Positions 23,803 through 36,854 of a stretch of 64,000 nt of DNA are shown here, one piece after another. Position numbers and translations under genes: made by a program. The DNA lies in NCBI RefSeq assembly GCF_009730915.1, contig NC_052475.1, positions 31,929,016 to 31,993,015 on the forward strand, written 5' to 3'. Positions within the stretch are counted from its first letter, which is position 1. The number at the start of each line of letters is the position of its first letter. The stretch comes from Dioscorea cayenensis subsp. rotundata (Eukaryota; Streptophyta; Magnoliopsida; Dioscoreales; Dioscoreaceae). The notes beneath the pieces are model-generated. The model was given only the letters and a program-made list of their open reading frames with translations, was not told the DNA's origin and did not search any database.

Positions 23803-24172
23803 GGGTAAATTTTTTAGTAGGTCACTAAACTTTGGCTCATTGTCACTTTGATCATCGAACTTCAATTTGCATCAATTTGGTCACTCAGCTTTAATTTGAT
23901 TTCATTGGGTAGTAAATCAAGAGATTTTGGCTCCCAAATGAATGATGTGGCTTTTTTTCGATGACATGCACACTTATAATAGACTTAATAATGTGTCATG
24001 GGATGACTGATTCTAATTTTCAGACAGCTATGTAATCAATTGGGGGTTGAAATCATTGATTTATTATCCAACAAAATCAAATTAAAATTAAGTGACCAAA
24101 TTGATACAGATTGAAGTTTGGTGATCAAAATAAAAATGAACCAAAGTTTAGTGTCCTACTAAAAATTTTACC
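23803..24172. mobile_element. Mutator-like MITE, copy 2 (inverted relative to copy 1)
   Basis: It has the same terminal inverted repeats as 16902-17273 (gggtaaattttttagtaggtc and its counterpart ending aaaattttacc). The asymmetric interior matches copy 1 only after reverse complementing, for example catgtcatcgaaaaaaagcc against cacgtcatcgaaaaagagcc. Flanks tccaaatg and tccaatgt may be a decayed target duplication. Confidence 0.8.
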
Positions 24173-24443
24173 TCCAATGTTCTTGTTTTGGAAAAAAAAC
24201 AAAAACCAAGCTCAATCTACATGATCAAACGAAATCTAAATTTTTTAGGTCATGTAAGAATGACTCTGGGAATATGGTGACTAACCTTAGATTTGACTAA
24301 TATCTAGCTCCACTCTGGATTGTGCCATTTTAGATGAATAATCCTCTTAGTAATTGTTTCCGGGGCATCATCTGTATGTGTTATATGTCTAATTAGTCAG
24401 TATCCATTGTAGTGAATTTTTTTTTTATTCTCCTTATATATAT

Positions 24444-24478
<35 letters not shown>
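24173..24478. other. Spacer with CA/TA microsatellite
   Basis: Non-coding. It ends in a compound (CA)n(TA)n microsatellite (about 24443-24478). Confidence 0.5.
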
Positions 24479-24706
24479 GAACACATCATCTAGGGATGTC
24501 CATAGTAGCCATCAGATGAAAATCTGAAGGCTCTTATCATTATGAACAGTAGAAACCGCGTTCTACAGTGTTGTACAGTGATCATGAACAGTAAAAAGGT
24601 GTACAGTGTTTATATAATCAATCAACCATCGGATAATGATCCAACGACTTAGATTTAAAAACATCCCTAGATTTGAAATCTAGGGGCGTCTCTAGATGAT
24701 GTTTTC
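24479..24706. mobile_element. Short MITE embedded in a TA microsatellite
   Basis: The ends gaacacatcatctagggatg and cgtctctagatgatgttttc are imperfect inverted repeats. TA tracts lie on both sides (24461-24478 and 24710-24744), so the target was a TA repeat. The 228-base interior has nested short repeats (gaacagta, gtacagtg). The superfamily is uncertain because the TA flanks hide the target duplication. Confidence 0.6.
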
Positions 24707-25794
<1,088 letters not shown>

Positions 25795-25839
25795 TGGTAA
25801 AATTGATCTCTCTCACTTGGCATGGGATTGATTGCTAAT

Positions 25840-26972
25840 AGGGATATATACCCATGTTTGGGTATTTTACTATTAGCTTAGTAATAAGTATTGTAGGTAA
25901 TTGTATGGTGCAAAGTAAAGGAATTTGATTACCCCCAAAATTGGTGGGCATTGAGGGGAATAAATACTATTGACAGTAAAATGACATTTTTGCTCATAGT
26001 TAAGATTTAATTAAATAATAATTATTAATTTAAATAACTAATTATAATAATTAAAGTAAATGATAATTAATATAAATTGAGCCATTTAAATACTATAACA
26101 ATTAAAGTGAAATGACAGTTTTGCCCCTACATAGATTTAATTAAATAAAATAATTAATAAAAGTATTTAATTATGATAAGTAAAGTGAAATGACATTTTT
26201 GCCCCTAGTTAAGACTTAATTAAATAATAATAATAATAAATTTAGATAACTAATAATAATAATTAAATTAAATTATAATAAACAAAAATTGAGTCATTTA
26301 AATATTATAATAATTAAAATAAATAATAGCTAACAAAAATTGTTTACTATACAAATTATATTATAATAATTAAAGTGAAATGACAATTTGGCCCCTATAT
26401 AGATTTAATTAAATAAAATACTTAGTAAAAGTATTTAATCATGTAATTAAAGTGAAATGACAATTATGCCCCTCATTGAGATTTAATTAAATAATATTTA
26501 TTAATTTAAATAACTAATTATAATAATTAAAGTAAATTATATTGAACATAAATTGAGTCATTTAAATATTATAATAATTAAAATAAATAAAAATTAACAA
26601 GAATTGTGTAATATATATACATTATAATAATTAAACCAAAATGACTTTTTTTTTACCCCTACATAGATTTAATTAAATAAAATAGTTAATAAAAGTATTT
26701 AATTATGGTAATTAAAGTGAAATGACTCTTTTACCTATTAAATTATTTAATTGGTTAATGATAAAAAAATTATTTATTCTAAGTATTTAATTATATGTAA
26801 TTATTTTATATATTAATTTATCATTACTTATATTAAGGGCATTAAAGTAATTTACATACAATTCTCTATGTCACTTTTTCCATTCCCAATATTTATTCCT
26901 TCCAACCGAACAATTTTTTCATTACCATTACCATTACCATTATCATTCCTATTCTATGATCCAAACGGACCC
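25840..26972. mobile_element. Tourist-like MITE with internal higher-order repeats
   Basis: The right end ctatgatccaaacggaccc is a typical Tourist terminus followed by TAA. The left end is uncertain (near gggatatatacccatgtttg). The interior consists of AT-rich units, each containing gtgaaatgac followed by a ttgcccct-like motif, at about 25977, 26107, 26182, 26364, 26448, 26636 and 26718. Alternate spacing gives a higher-order period of about 265 bases. No coding capacity. Confidence 0.55.
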
Positions 26973-26975
26973 TAA

Positions 26976-27371
26976 GGGGCCGTTTGGTTCGTGGTAGTGA
27001 TATATTACCACGTAACGAGATTACCCTTGTAATATAAGTGGGAATGTTATATGGTTGAGAATATTGCGGTAATTTAATATAACCATATTTGGTTGGAAAC
27101 TCTTATTACCGGGAATAGTTCATTACCGTGTTTGGTTGTCATGGTAATCAATTTGTTAAAATATAAAAAGTTATAAGATTACCATGGTAATCCAAGATAG
27201 ACACCAAATTCGGTGGTAATCGGATTACCACTTTCTTAGTAATATTTATAAGTTGGTAATGTGATATTACCATCCATATTACCACCGGTGTAATGCCAAA
27301 CGTGATAATATTTTCAGATTACCACGTAACACGTGATAATCTTTTTACATTACCGCGAACCAAACGGCCCC
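26976..27371. mobile_element. Tourist-like MITE with GGGGCCGTTTGG ends
   Basis: The terminal inverted repeats ggggccgtttggttcgtggt and gcgaaccaaacggcccc are nearly complementary. Flanking taa (26973-26975) and tga (27372-27374) are a 3-base target duplication with one change. The interior is rich in ggtaat/attacc inverted motifs. It abuts the previous MITE, so the two share the central TAA. Confidence 0.8.
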
Positions 27372-27399
27372 TGAGTACGTTTGGGATGTGGCAGGCATT

Positions 27400-28335
27400 G
27401 GTCAAGTTAAACAACGTATAAGTGTTTAAACGTGTTGCACAACATGAATAGACATAAATCATGGGTTAGTAACGCTTTTTTCTTTTAATCAAATAAATTA
27501 AAATTAAAGTATTGCTTTTAAGTTGTTCTCGATATATATATATATATATATATTGAATTTTTTTTTACACGTATAAGTGTTTAAACATGTTGCACAACAT
27601 GAATAGACATAAATCATGGATTAGTAACGCTTTTTTTTAATCAAATAAATTAAAATTAGAGTACTGTTTTTAAGTTGTTTTTAATACATATATTGATTTT
27701 TTTTTTACATTTGACAATAAATATCTATATTTAATATTTAAATTAAGGACATATATAGATGTGGAGCACACCCTATTGATTGATATCAAGATAAATGATG
27801 AGATTTTTGCATTGACTGTCCACTGCTTGTTGCTATCAGACTGTCTTGGTCTTTATTTTTATTAATAAATAAATAAATTAATTAAAATGGTATCCAAAGT
27901 TTTTGGAATCATCTAATTTCATCTTTTGGTTTGAGTTTTGAAGATTGAAGCGTCATAGAAGCTATTTTGGGTTATGGGGTATACTCAAAATGCAAGTATT
28001 TTTTAATAAAAAAATCAATTAATTTATCAGAGTCCAAGTACAAGCGTGTTATTAGAAACATGTTGAAGAACTCATTAATAGATTAAGTGTGTTTTAATTA
28101 GAGAAACTCAGAGGATTAATAAATTATATATCAAAATCAGATATAAATATAATTAATCCTTGTATTATGCTGAGGGTGACGAAACATTATTATTGCCTAT
28201 TTTTTTTTAGCTGATCCATATGGAGTGACAAACAATAGTAATGTTGATTTAAGCATTTACTAACTTTTAATCTAAAGTCAATTATTTTTTAATGATTTAC
28301 ATAATTATTCTGCTTGGAAAATATCTCTTTTGCAA
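27400..28335. repeat. Orphan copy of an HMA upstream flank, with internal duplication
   Basis: This block matches the upstream side of HMA-6 (30690-31410) in order: aaatcatgtgttaattagtaac-like, tcttttaatcaaat(a/t)aattaaaatta, agttgttt, ttgatatca(g/a)gatagatgat-like, and finally tttaatgattt(a/g)c(a/t)taatta and ggaaatatctc. Within it 27412-27560 and 27570-27715 are a tandem duplication (gtgttgcacaacatgaatag in both). No HMA exon lies next to it, so a gene copy has been lost. Confidence 0.65.
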
Positions 28336-29458
28336 CATCATGTATGTATTAGTTACTATTGTTTTTAAATGATCATTTCTCTACCAGTAATAGTCAAAAT
28401 TACTTTTAACAATTATTGATTTGTATTTTTGTCATTGTTTTTTATTAACGAATTCTCTTGATTTGTCTATTTTTTTAATAATAATAATAATAATAATTAA
28501 TTATTATTAATTTATTATTATATAGGTAAAGATTTGAGATTTATATATATTTATATATATAAAATAAATCACACAAAAATGCGTTAAAAATATTGCTAGT
28601 ACAGATACATTTACAAATATAGATGCAGGAAACATAGTACAGGAGATAAAAAAATATATATATAAAAGACGAAAAAAATATATAAAAAACAAAAAATAAA
28701 ACAAAAAAAAAGAGTCACACTACCCGCGATGGTTAAGCGCCTTGGAAAAGTTCAATAAAAGAGGAAAAGTCAAACAAAGATTTTAATGAAAACATCATTC
28801 ATTTCTTTGCTTGTTTGTACTTTGTATTTTCCAAATGTTTGAGAATATATGGACAATTTTGGATAATATATATATACACTTACAAACAAGCCTAAAATAT
28901 TTATAATATAATAGAATTGTCTATCAAATACCAACAAAGAATTGGATGGGTATTAATCAATAATATTTATTTATAAGTACTAAAATATGAAAAATTGATC
29001 ACCAATACGTTGATATAATCAATAAACTTTTAATTTATTATTTATTAGCACTGAGCTTTTAAATAGGATATTCATATTCGGATCAAAAAAGATAACTTTA
29101 GATCTCAGCTTGTATAAAATGAAAACATAAATATTTTGAGGTGTTAATTCCGTAAGTATGACGTTATGATTTATCTATATTATATTAAAAAAAATTATGG
29201 TTCACCAAATTACAAATTCAAGAAGTTAACACAGAATATTCTGAGTAAATGCATTCATAACTTGGGCTCTATGTGAGCTACAAACGTTTGCCAAGTTAAT
29301 TGTGGGCCTCATGATGCATATGTAACATACCAAAAAAAAAAATATATTTACCATAAAAGAAATATAAAATAGTCCACTAAACTCGCGGAGTAAAAGAAAA
29401 GAGAGAACCATGCCGAATTAAAAGAAAGATAAAGTAATGCCTAAAAAAAAACACTACA

Positions 29459-29486
<28 letters not shown>
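28336..29486. other. AT-rich spacer, no gene seen
   Basis: AT-rich sequence with ATT and TA tracts (28470-28560, 28868-28877). The apparent short ORFs are low-complexity chance frames. Confidence 0.5.
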
Positions 29487-29493
<7 letters not shown>

Positions 29494-29708
29494 AATAAAT
29501 TGGATAAACCACCAATTTATTAAAAAGATGAGAGCAAAGTCTGATAGAAAAGTGCGAAACAAAAAATCTTTAAAAGTAAATAACAATGAAGTCCCTCACC
29601 GGGAGATGAGGAAAACGCAGTGAAAAGTAAGAAGCAGGGAAGAAAGAAAATAAAACAAGTTGGGACGGCGAAGGCTACTGTCTGGAGACACAGGCTTACC
29701 CAGCATAT
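29487..29708 (-). mobile_element. LINE C: 3'-end fragment next to HMA-6
   Basis: The sequence resembles the 3' ends of LINEs A, B and D (taaaccaccaatttattaaa, ctcaccgggagatgagg, ggcgaaggctactgtctgga, caggcttacccagca). Only the last ~220 bases of the element are present. It ends about 20 bases beyond the HMA-6 stop codon in the same orientation, so HMA-6 transcripts probably run into it. A TA microsatellite lies at its 3' end (29460-29488). Confidence 0.8.
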
Positions 29709-29726
29709 ATGAATATATATATATAT

Positions 29727-30283
29727 TCACATCATAGAACAACTAGGGTAATTGTCATGAGGATAGTCTAAAACATAAGGCGGTGGCACAAAGCAGGGAT
29801 GTTGATTGAAGCAAGGGCAGTTTATTACTGGTTGAACTTCAACCTTCTTTTCTTCTTTCTTTTCTTCTTTCTTCTCTTCAACTCCAGCAACACTCTCAAT
29901 GTTCACATGACCTTTCATCTTCTTCCTCAAACGACTTGTCATCTTCACTGGATCTACTCCATCTCCGATCACCACAAGTTTATCTCCTTGGATTTCCACC
30001 GATATAACACCTAAACAAAAACAAAATATATAATTATATATATATACACACGTACATAAAGAAAAACAAAATAATTATATATATATACACACACATAAGA
30101 AATATGATATGAGATTATCAAAAGTATTATAATTGATAATAATAATTAAATACCGCAAAATCCTACAGCAGTTTGCAAGGCCTTAGACCGTTTCTTTTCA
30201 TCCTCCACTGTGAGCTTTAATGCCATCTTTTGCTAAAATATTCATCAAACACACCAAGTTAGTTGATTACGTAACATCATATG

Positions 30284-30321
<38 letters not shown>

Positions 30322-30358
30322 CATCTCCAAAATGGATTTAAAACTCTACCTTTCCCAT
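29727..30358 (-). CDS. HMA-6: CxxC-less HMA protein with Cys-rich tail and CaaX box (B-type)
   Basis: Exons are 30350-30358 (MGK), 30154-30232 and 29727-30010, giving 123 aa. The HMA domain reads QKMALKLTVEDEKKRSKAL, VISVEIQGDKLVVIGDGVD and LRKKM. Three residues (EAK) seen in the other copies before DKL are missing. The Lys/Glu linker KKEEKKEEKK is shared with HMA-2. In the tail, Tyr residues of HMA-2 are replaced by Cys (NCPCFNQHPCF), giving a C-x-C-x5-C cluster that could bind metal or form disulphides. The tail ends DNYPSCSMM, with CaaX box CSMM. The second intron and upstream side hold TA repeats. A LINE fragment begins just after the stop codon. Confidence 0.9.
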
Positions 30359-32742
30359 GTGGTGGAAGAATACTCAAAGCAAGCCTTTCACCAATCTAGT
30401 TGGAGTTCTTTCTTTCTTTCTTTCAATCTTTTTTTATTTTTTTCTTTTCAGTGTTTGCACTGAAACCTATGAAAATATCTCTATAAATAGAGAGTGGGCA
30501 GAGGAGATCATACTTGAGTTTTCTAATTAATTAATTAATTAGAGTTAATTAATTTAGAGACTTGAGATCAAGTTTAGTACATTCTTTAGAGCTAGGGAGA
30601 TGTTGGCTAGCTAGCTAGCAAGAGCTGCATGTGGTCATGGATGTGGCCACGTTGAAAAGCGTTTTGGACGCCGTCGTCATTAGTCAACTTAATTAAACAT
30701 TTGTTTGCCAAGTTCCACAACAAGACTAGACCCAAATCATGTGTTAATTAGTAACACTTTTATTAGTACTAGTGATAGGATTTGATCTCTTTTCTTTTAA
30801 TCAAATTAATTAAAATTAGAGTGTTTCTAAGTTGTTTTGGTATATATAAATATTTATTGATATCAGGATAGATGATGCCATCTTTCTATCTTTATCAATA
30901 AATAAACAAATTAATAATATGAACATACACGGTATCAAAATCTTTAAACTCATTATAATTTCATCTTTTAACTGTTAAGGCCTTGATTAATTTTGGTATG
31001 AGTTCTAAAGGTTGATTGTCATGAGACCAATTGAGTCTTAGCAAATACTCAACAGTCCAAGTCTTTTTTAAATAATTAATTAATAACAAGTCCAAGTCTT
31101 TCCATGCATGCCAACCTTTATGACTATGGAGAAAATGATTAGTATTTTAATAGTATCCACTCCCTCCATCCAAATAGTTTATACTCACGAAATATTTTTT
31201 TCATAAATTTTCTACGTTGCCAATTAAACACATTCTAAATGCATAATTAGAAATTTCATCAAGAACTAATAATCTATAGATTTATTGTGTTTTAACAAAC
31301 TTAGAGGATTATCAAAATCAAAGGTAATTAATGTTGATTAAACATTGACTGACTTTTAGTATAAAACTTTTTTTTAATGATTTGCTTAATTATAACGGTA
31401 GGAAATATCTCCAGTTCTACCAAATATATGTATATATCATTAAATGCAATGAAAAGAAGGTTTGCAATTACTTTAAATGAGAGGACAACAAAGATTATGC
31501 AATGGCTTTAGGGCTTATAATTTTTGAGGCATCATCATGAATTTTAAAGCTTTACATTTTTTTTAAAATCTCACTATTATAATTATAAGAATTATTTATC
31601 ATAATGAATTAAAGTGTTAATTTTTTTACTTTAATGCTTAATTAATCCTGTACAATTTTGACTATATTTTAAAATTAAAAATAATAAATTAATATTTAAA
31701 ATATTTTAAAGTTAATATTTTAATCCATTCCATATCTTCTCTTTATTAATTTTTTTAAAATTCTTTTTTTCCCCTTCTATATAGTTTATTTCAAAAGTAA
31801 TGTACTTATTTTTACGACTAATGTAGCATTGTTTTTTTTTTAATTATAAATCAAAGATTTTAATTTATCATCATCATCATTAGTAGTATTATTATTATTG
31901 TCTTTCGCTTTTGAGTTATTCATGTAATATATTCATTTATCGTAAATGATAATGAATCCTATCATCTTGTACCAACAGTGACAAACATCTCATATAAAAA
32001 TTAGTCCATGTCACATGGTCAATTTTTAGGACATCGTTAAACTACCATTACCATTATTAATGCATCTCTGTACCTATTTGTCCTTTTATATTTGTTTTTT
32101 TATAAAAAAAAAATAAAGTGGACCAGAGGGAGGCCCTTCCCCTATCTCTCTATCTTTTTTACTTTTTATTTTTTTATATCCCTCTTTTTTAGGGGTTTTT
32201 ATTTTTTATTTTTTTTTAAAAAATATCAATTTTTTTAAAAATTATCACCTATAGTCTAAAACATAATTTTTTTTAAAAAAAATATATTTATAAAAATTTA
32301 TTATTTGATCTATTGATATTTTATAAATTACTTTATGTAATATATATATATATATATATATTAGTTTTTGATTATTTTTATAAATTAGTTTATATAATAT
32401 ATAGAATTATATTTTTAACAGAGTTTTTATAAAAACTTATTGTTTGACCCTAATTTTTACAAACTAAACTATAAATTAACATATAAATAAACTTTAAAAA
32501 AATATATAAATTTAATTAATTATTTTTTCTTTTATAATTCACCCTCTATTCTACAATTTCTGGCTCCCAACAAATACTCACCCATGGCGTGAGTCTATTT
32601 GATATTCTAAACAAAATTTAATTATTATTGTCAATAGATTAGTTTTATTCAACTTAGTCATGCATGTATTTCTATTTTCTAATCATGTAGAACGAATATT
32701 AAGACTATCATCTTTGATAGACATAAAAATATTGACCCGTTA
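30359..32742. other. HMA-6 upstream flank and spacer
   Basis: 30359-30610 is promoter side and 5' UTR, with CTTT repeats and tctataaatagag near 30480. 30690-31410 is the flank block shared with 27400-28335. The rest is AT-rich with no gene. Confidence 0.5.
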
Positions 32743-32786
32743 CCTCAATTAGACTGCTTTTTATCATCTTCTACAGTGAGCTTCAC
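32743..32786 (-). pseudogene. HMA exon-2 relic
   Basis: On the minus strand the sequence reads VKLTVEDDKKQSN and then a stop, matching the KLTxEDDKKRS core of HMA exon 2. It is followed by a GGTAACG that could be the old splice donor. The KAMQTAV part of the exon is missing. No exon 1 or 3 was found around it. The match is short but specific, and the relic has the array's orientation. Confidence 0.6.
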
Positions 32787-33930
32787 TATATATATATATA
32801 TATATAACATCTGAAAATGGGGGAGAATATAGAAGAAAAACTACAAGAGAGAGAAAAATAACTGGTAAATAAATAGTAACAATAACAGTGCAAAAATGGT
32901 TATAATTTTTTTTTCATATAGGTCTAATAGAAATCAGGTTGGATGGCTATAAAAAACTTTTCATATAGGTGTAATAGAAATCAGGTTGAATGATTATGAT
33001 TATTTGAGTTATTATGGACTCAAATTAAAATATTATGTATCTAATGGTTATAATAAATTTAAAATCTGAAGACGTTCTTAAATTATGTATCCGCCCATAT
33101 ATATGGGTTAATGGGTACGTATATATATATATTTCCACTTAATTGCCCTGAAATCAAAACCCCAGAAAATAAAAATAGAGAATGTTGCTGTCATAATGAA
33201 ATTCATGAAATAAAATAATTAAATATATAGATCATACGCAGAAGCATAGATACGCATAGAGAGGGCTGAGGTTGTTGTCAAGTTGTCTTTACTGCTTGTT
33301 TTTTCATTAATGAATGTCGTTTATTTAAATTAAAAAAAAAAAAATCTTCAGAAGACTTGACTCGCTTGAGACGATCACGTTTTTCACAATCCAACATGGT
33401 TACTTCATAAAGTTTCAAAATTATTTTTTATTAAAAAAAAGTCACATTCAAACGAGGAATACACAGCGTAATCATTAATATTATAACCAAACAATTTATT
33501 AACATTTGTTATAATTACAAGGATGAACTAGACCCAACTCATGACCGTCCAATGATTATCAATGTTATATTTTTTTTTACAAAAGTGATAAGCATTGTTA
33601 AAACACATACAAGTAAAAAAAATATTTCAGTTGTTATGATTTAATAATTTTTTAGAGATTTATCATGTAAGATCGATTAATATGTAAAATAATAAAAATC
33701 TGTCATATATATTTAAAATAATATATCAAAGACTATAACTTCATAATAACAAATATCTTATTATTATGCAAATTTGGAGAAATAAAAAATACGATTTCTC
33801 TTGTATGACGTTTATACTATGATTTAATAAATAATAAATAAACAGTGCAATAGTGGGACTTGGCTCCATGCTACCCATGAATTGCTTAAATGCCTAAGCA
33901 CTTGCATTAATCATGTGTTGGCAAAGTTGG
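32787..33930. other. Spacer, no gene seen
   Basis: AT-rich. A direct repeat near 32920-33000 (catataggtctaatagaaatcaggtt, then a near copy) is the only local structure seen. Confidence 0.45.
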
Positions 33931-33938
33931 GTCTTGTC

Positions 33939-34600
33939 TAGACCTGTCAAAACGGGCCTGACCCGTCGTGTCGGCCTGCCCTGGCTACAAAAATTGGCGA
34001 ATTGGGTTGGCCTTTTGTAGGCCCGCTTGAAAGCGGGCCGAAACGGGCCAACCCGTTTGGGTTAGGGTCATAGGCGGGGCGGGGCGGGCTAGCCCACCCC
34101 TTTAATTTACTAAATTTTTTTTTTTTTAAAGCTTAAATAAGGATAAATGTTTTAGGTGCTTTATATAATATCATGGTATTGATATTTCTCTTAACTATAG
34201 TTGTTCAATTCATGTAGGAACTTTTGAATGCTGGGTTAATTGGTTAACTTGGTTGGATATATTTTTATTTACTTGTTTTATTATTTTAGTTGTGTGATTT
34301 ATTATAACCTCATATGTAAAATATTTTTTGAACTACGTCTTTTGTATTATGTTTTGTGCTTTAATAAATATATTTTGGTTTGGTTTGGTTTGTTAAAAAA
34401 AATAATCAATATATAAAATATAAAAATTTTAAATGTTTTATATTTTTAGTGGGCTCAACCCGCCAACCCAAGGTGGGTTGGGTCGGGTTGGCATTTTGCC
34501 AACCCGCCAAATGGCGGGCCGGCCCGCCCCACCCCGCCAAATGGCGGGTTTTGGTATCCCGCGGGATGGCCCGCCCCGCCGGCCCGTTTTGACAGGTCTA
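33939..34600. mobile_element. GC-rich non-autonomous hAT element with perfect ends
   Basis: The 20-base terminal inverted repeats are perfect (tagacctgtcaaaacgggcc at the left and its exact complement at 34581-34600). The 8-base target duplication gtcttgtc is perfect (33931-33938 and 34601-34608). Subterminal regions are rich in cgggcc, gggcgggg and aacccgcc motifs; the middle is AT-rich. There is no transposase. The perfect ends suggest a fairly recent insertion. Confidence 0.95.
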
Positions 34601-34613
34601 GTCTTGTCATATT

Positions 34614-35608
34614 TGTTGGGGTTTGTTGGTAATGCAACAATGAAAAAGACTACAGAAGTCACTTTAGCAATTTCGTTGTTCACTGCACTGTAGTGATTTT
34701 ACTGTTCATGTGTGGCCTGTATGTGGACACAAGCTTGCCGGTGAGCCTTTTTGTCCACCAGTTATTGCACCAAATTAATGTTCACAGCACTGTAGCAAAT
34801 CACTGCTCATGTGTGGAGCTCATGCGGTCGCAAATCACTCATGAACTTCACTGCCAATCTTGTGCGGCCCTTTTACTGCCCGCATACACCGCAAACAACC
34901 TTGTAGAGCTTCCTTGAGGCTTTAAAGGTTTCCCCAAGGCTTCTACAATGCATCAATGCTTCAAACCAAGCATAAAACACTACCAAACCCCTCAATTCTT
35001 GTTAGAATGAGATGAACAAACATACAACAATGCAAGAACACAATTTTAGCGTGAAAAACCCTATGAATTGAGGGTAAAACCACGGGACTCCTTAGAGCCT
35101 CTTAAACATGCATCCACTATGTCAACAATGGGTTACAATGGTTCATCTCTAGCTAACTAGAGGTTTACATGCATTGGGCGACAACATTCATAAGAGAGGG
35201 TTTTGTATAACATTACAACCATCATTATTACCAAGGATGGATAACAACCAACAAATAGAGGTAAAGAAAGGATCAAACCTAATCAATAGGTAGGGCCTCT
35301 TATCTATTGATCTGGCGATGTTTAACCGTCCGATCTCCTTGCCATAGCTCCCTCTCTTCCCTTTCTCCCCGCTTTTTAATTCTTGGTGGTAGCTCTCTCT
35401 CTCTCTTCCTCACATGTTGCACAGTCACCCACTCTCCGAAGAATGACTCCTTTTCATTCCCAATAAATGAGAGATTTTTAGCCTTGGAAATTATTTTGTT
35501 ACCCTCCACTTCTTCGTTATTGATATAGTTTCATTTATTTTTTTTTCATTTTTAACTTGGGCCAAGCCCAAGCTTATTCTCCTAGCCCAAATGGGTTGAA
35601 ACACAACA
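34614..35608. mobile_element. Solo LTR of an LTR retrotransposon (fossil)
   Basis: The block starts tgttggggtttg and ends cacaaca (TG...CA, TGTTG/CAACA ends), with a perfect 5-base duplication atatt on both sides (34609-34613 and 35609-35613). At 995 bases with no internal domain it is a solo LTR, left after recombination between two LTRs. The internal text agcgtgaaaaaccc and cacgggactcc recalls Copia-type LTRs, but the family is not certain. It lies immediately beside the hAT target duplication. The ORFs inside are not genes. Confidence 0.8.
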
Positions 35609-36850
35609 ATATTGCACATTTGCACTGGTTCGAATGAAGCTAATCATACCAATATTATCAAGCTCAAAGTGCTGATTAATATTCAACTGAAAAAATAATA
35701 TTAATTAATAACCTTTTTTATTATTTTCAAAAATAATAATAATAACAATGTGCAAAATTCAACAGAGTTTTATATGATTGAATGCAAAAGCCTAATTTTC
35801 CGAGTCATGAGACAGTGAACCAAACCAAAAGCCATCATTTTGGGTTGCACTCTGTGACTTCTCTCTTCCCTTTTATAAGTTTAATGATATTATATGTAAT
35901 AAATACTAAAAATAATAAGAAAAAAGAAGATTATCCTTAATCATCATTTAATTTAATAAATATGTAATTATAGAGATCATTAAAATTTTAAACCTATTAT
36001 ATTTAATTGCTAGACAATATTAATATATACTGTAAAAAGTAAAAACTGGCAATGGATTTGATCACTTTAGAATTATCACTATTGGAGTTTTTAACTCTTA
36101 ATTGATCAAATCAAGTTCAAGTTTGATTAAGCATGATGTTCACTATGAAAATAACATGAAAATCAAATTCAAAGAAATAAATCTACCTAATTCTTGTTAA
36201 ATGAGTTTATAAATATATATTGTTATTATTGAACTAATTAATAATCTCATATTAATTAAATTTATTAAAATATATCCAATATGTTTAGCTAAAATAGACT
36301 AACGTCACATAAATTTAGAATTATGTATATCTTTGACTAATGTTAATTAATAATAACTTTTAATACAAGTTCAGCCATTAATTAAATAATTTGCATGATT
36401 GTGATGTTTCCTTCTAGAACTTCAATTATCTTGAAAATTATTATAATCAGCTAAAATTTAGATAATTATAGATAAAACATATTAGTCATTAATGACTTAA
36501 TTGGCCTCATCAATTTTTTTTAGCATTTATTATTGTTGTCTAATTCTATGAAAACTATATATATACACACGCTGAAAAACTATAGTTCTTGACGTAAGAA
36601 TTAATCCCTTACATCACATATGATAAATTATTATATTTATATGCATATATTAATGCATAGATTAATATTCAAACAAAGGAAAATTTATCGATCAATTGAT
36701 TAAGATTAGTTAATAATTATTTTATTGGATTACAAGTCTCAATGCCAAAGTCTCAAGGAGTTATGCAAGAGCCTTATTCTTACAAGTCAAATGACATGAC
36801 TTAATTAGGCCACATGGTCCACACTTAACCTTGCTGAGAAATGATCACCA
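35609..36850. other. Spacer, no gene seen
   Basis: AT-rich sequence. The block near 36370-36420 (ttaaataatttgcatgattgtgatg) resembles parts of the HMA-2 upstream flank (12.88-12.92 kb), so more copied flank may be present. Confidence 0.4.
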
Positions 36851-36854
36851 ATTG

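Noticed and set aside
34380-34917. ORFs of 60-86 aa near the hAT right end and solo LTR
   Set aside because: They cross element borders and have no family resemblance.
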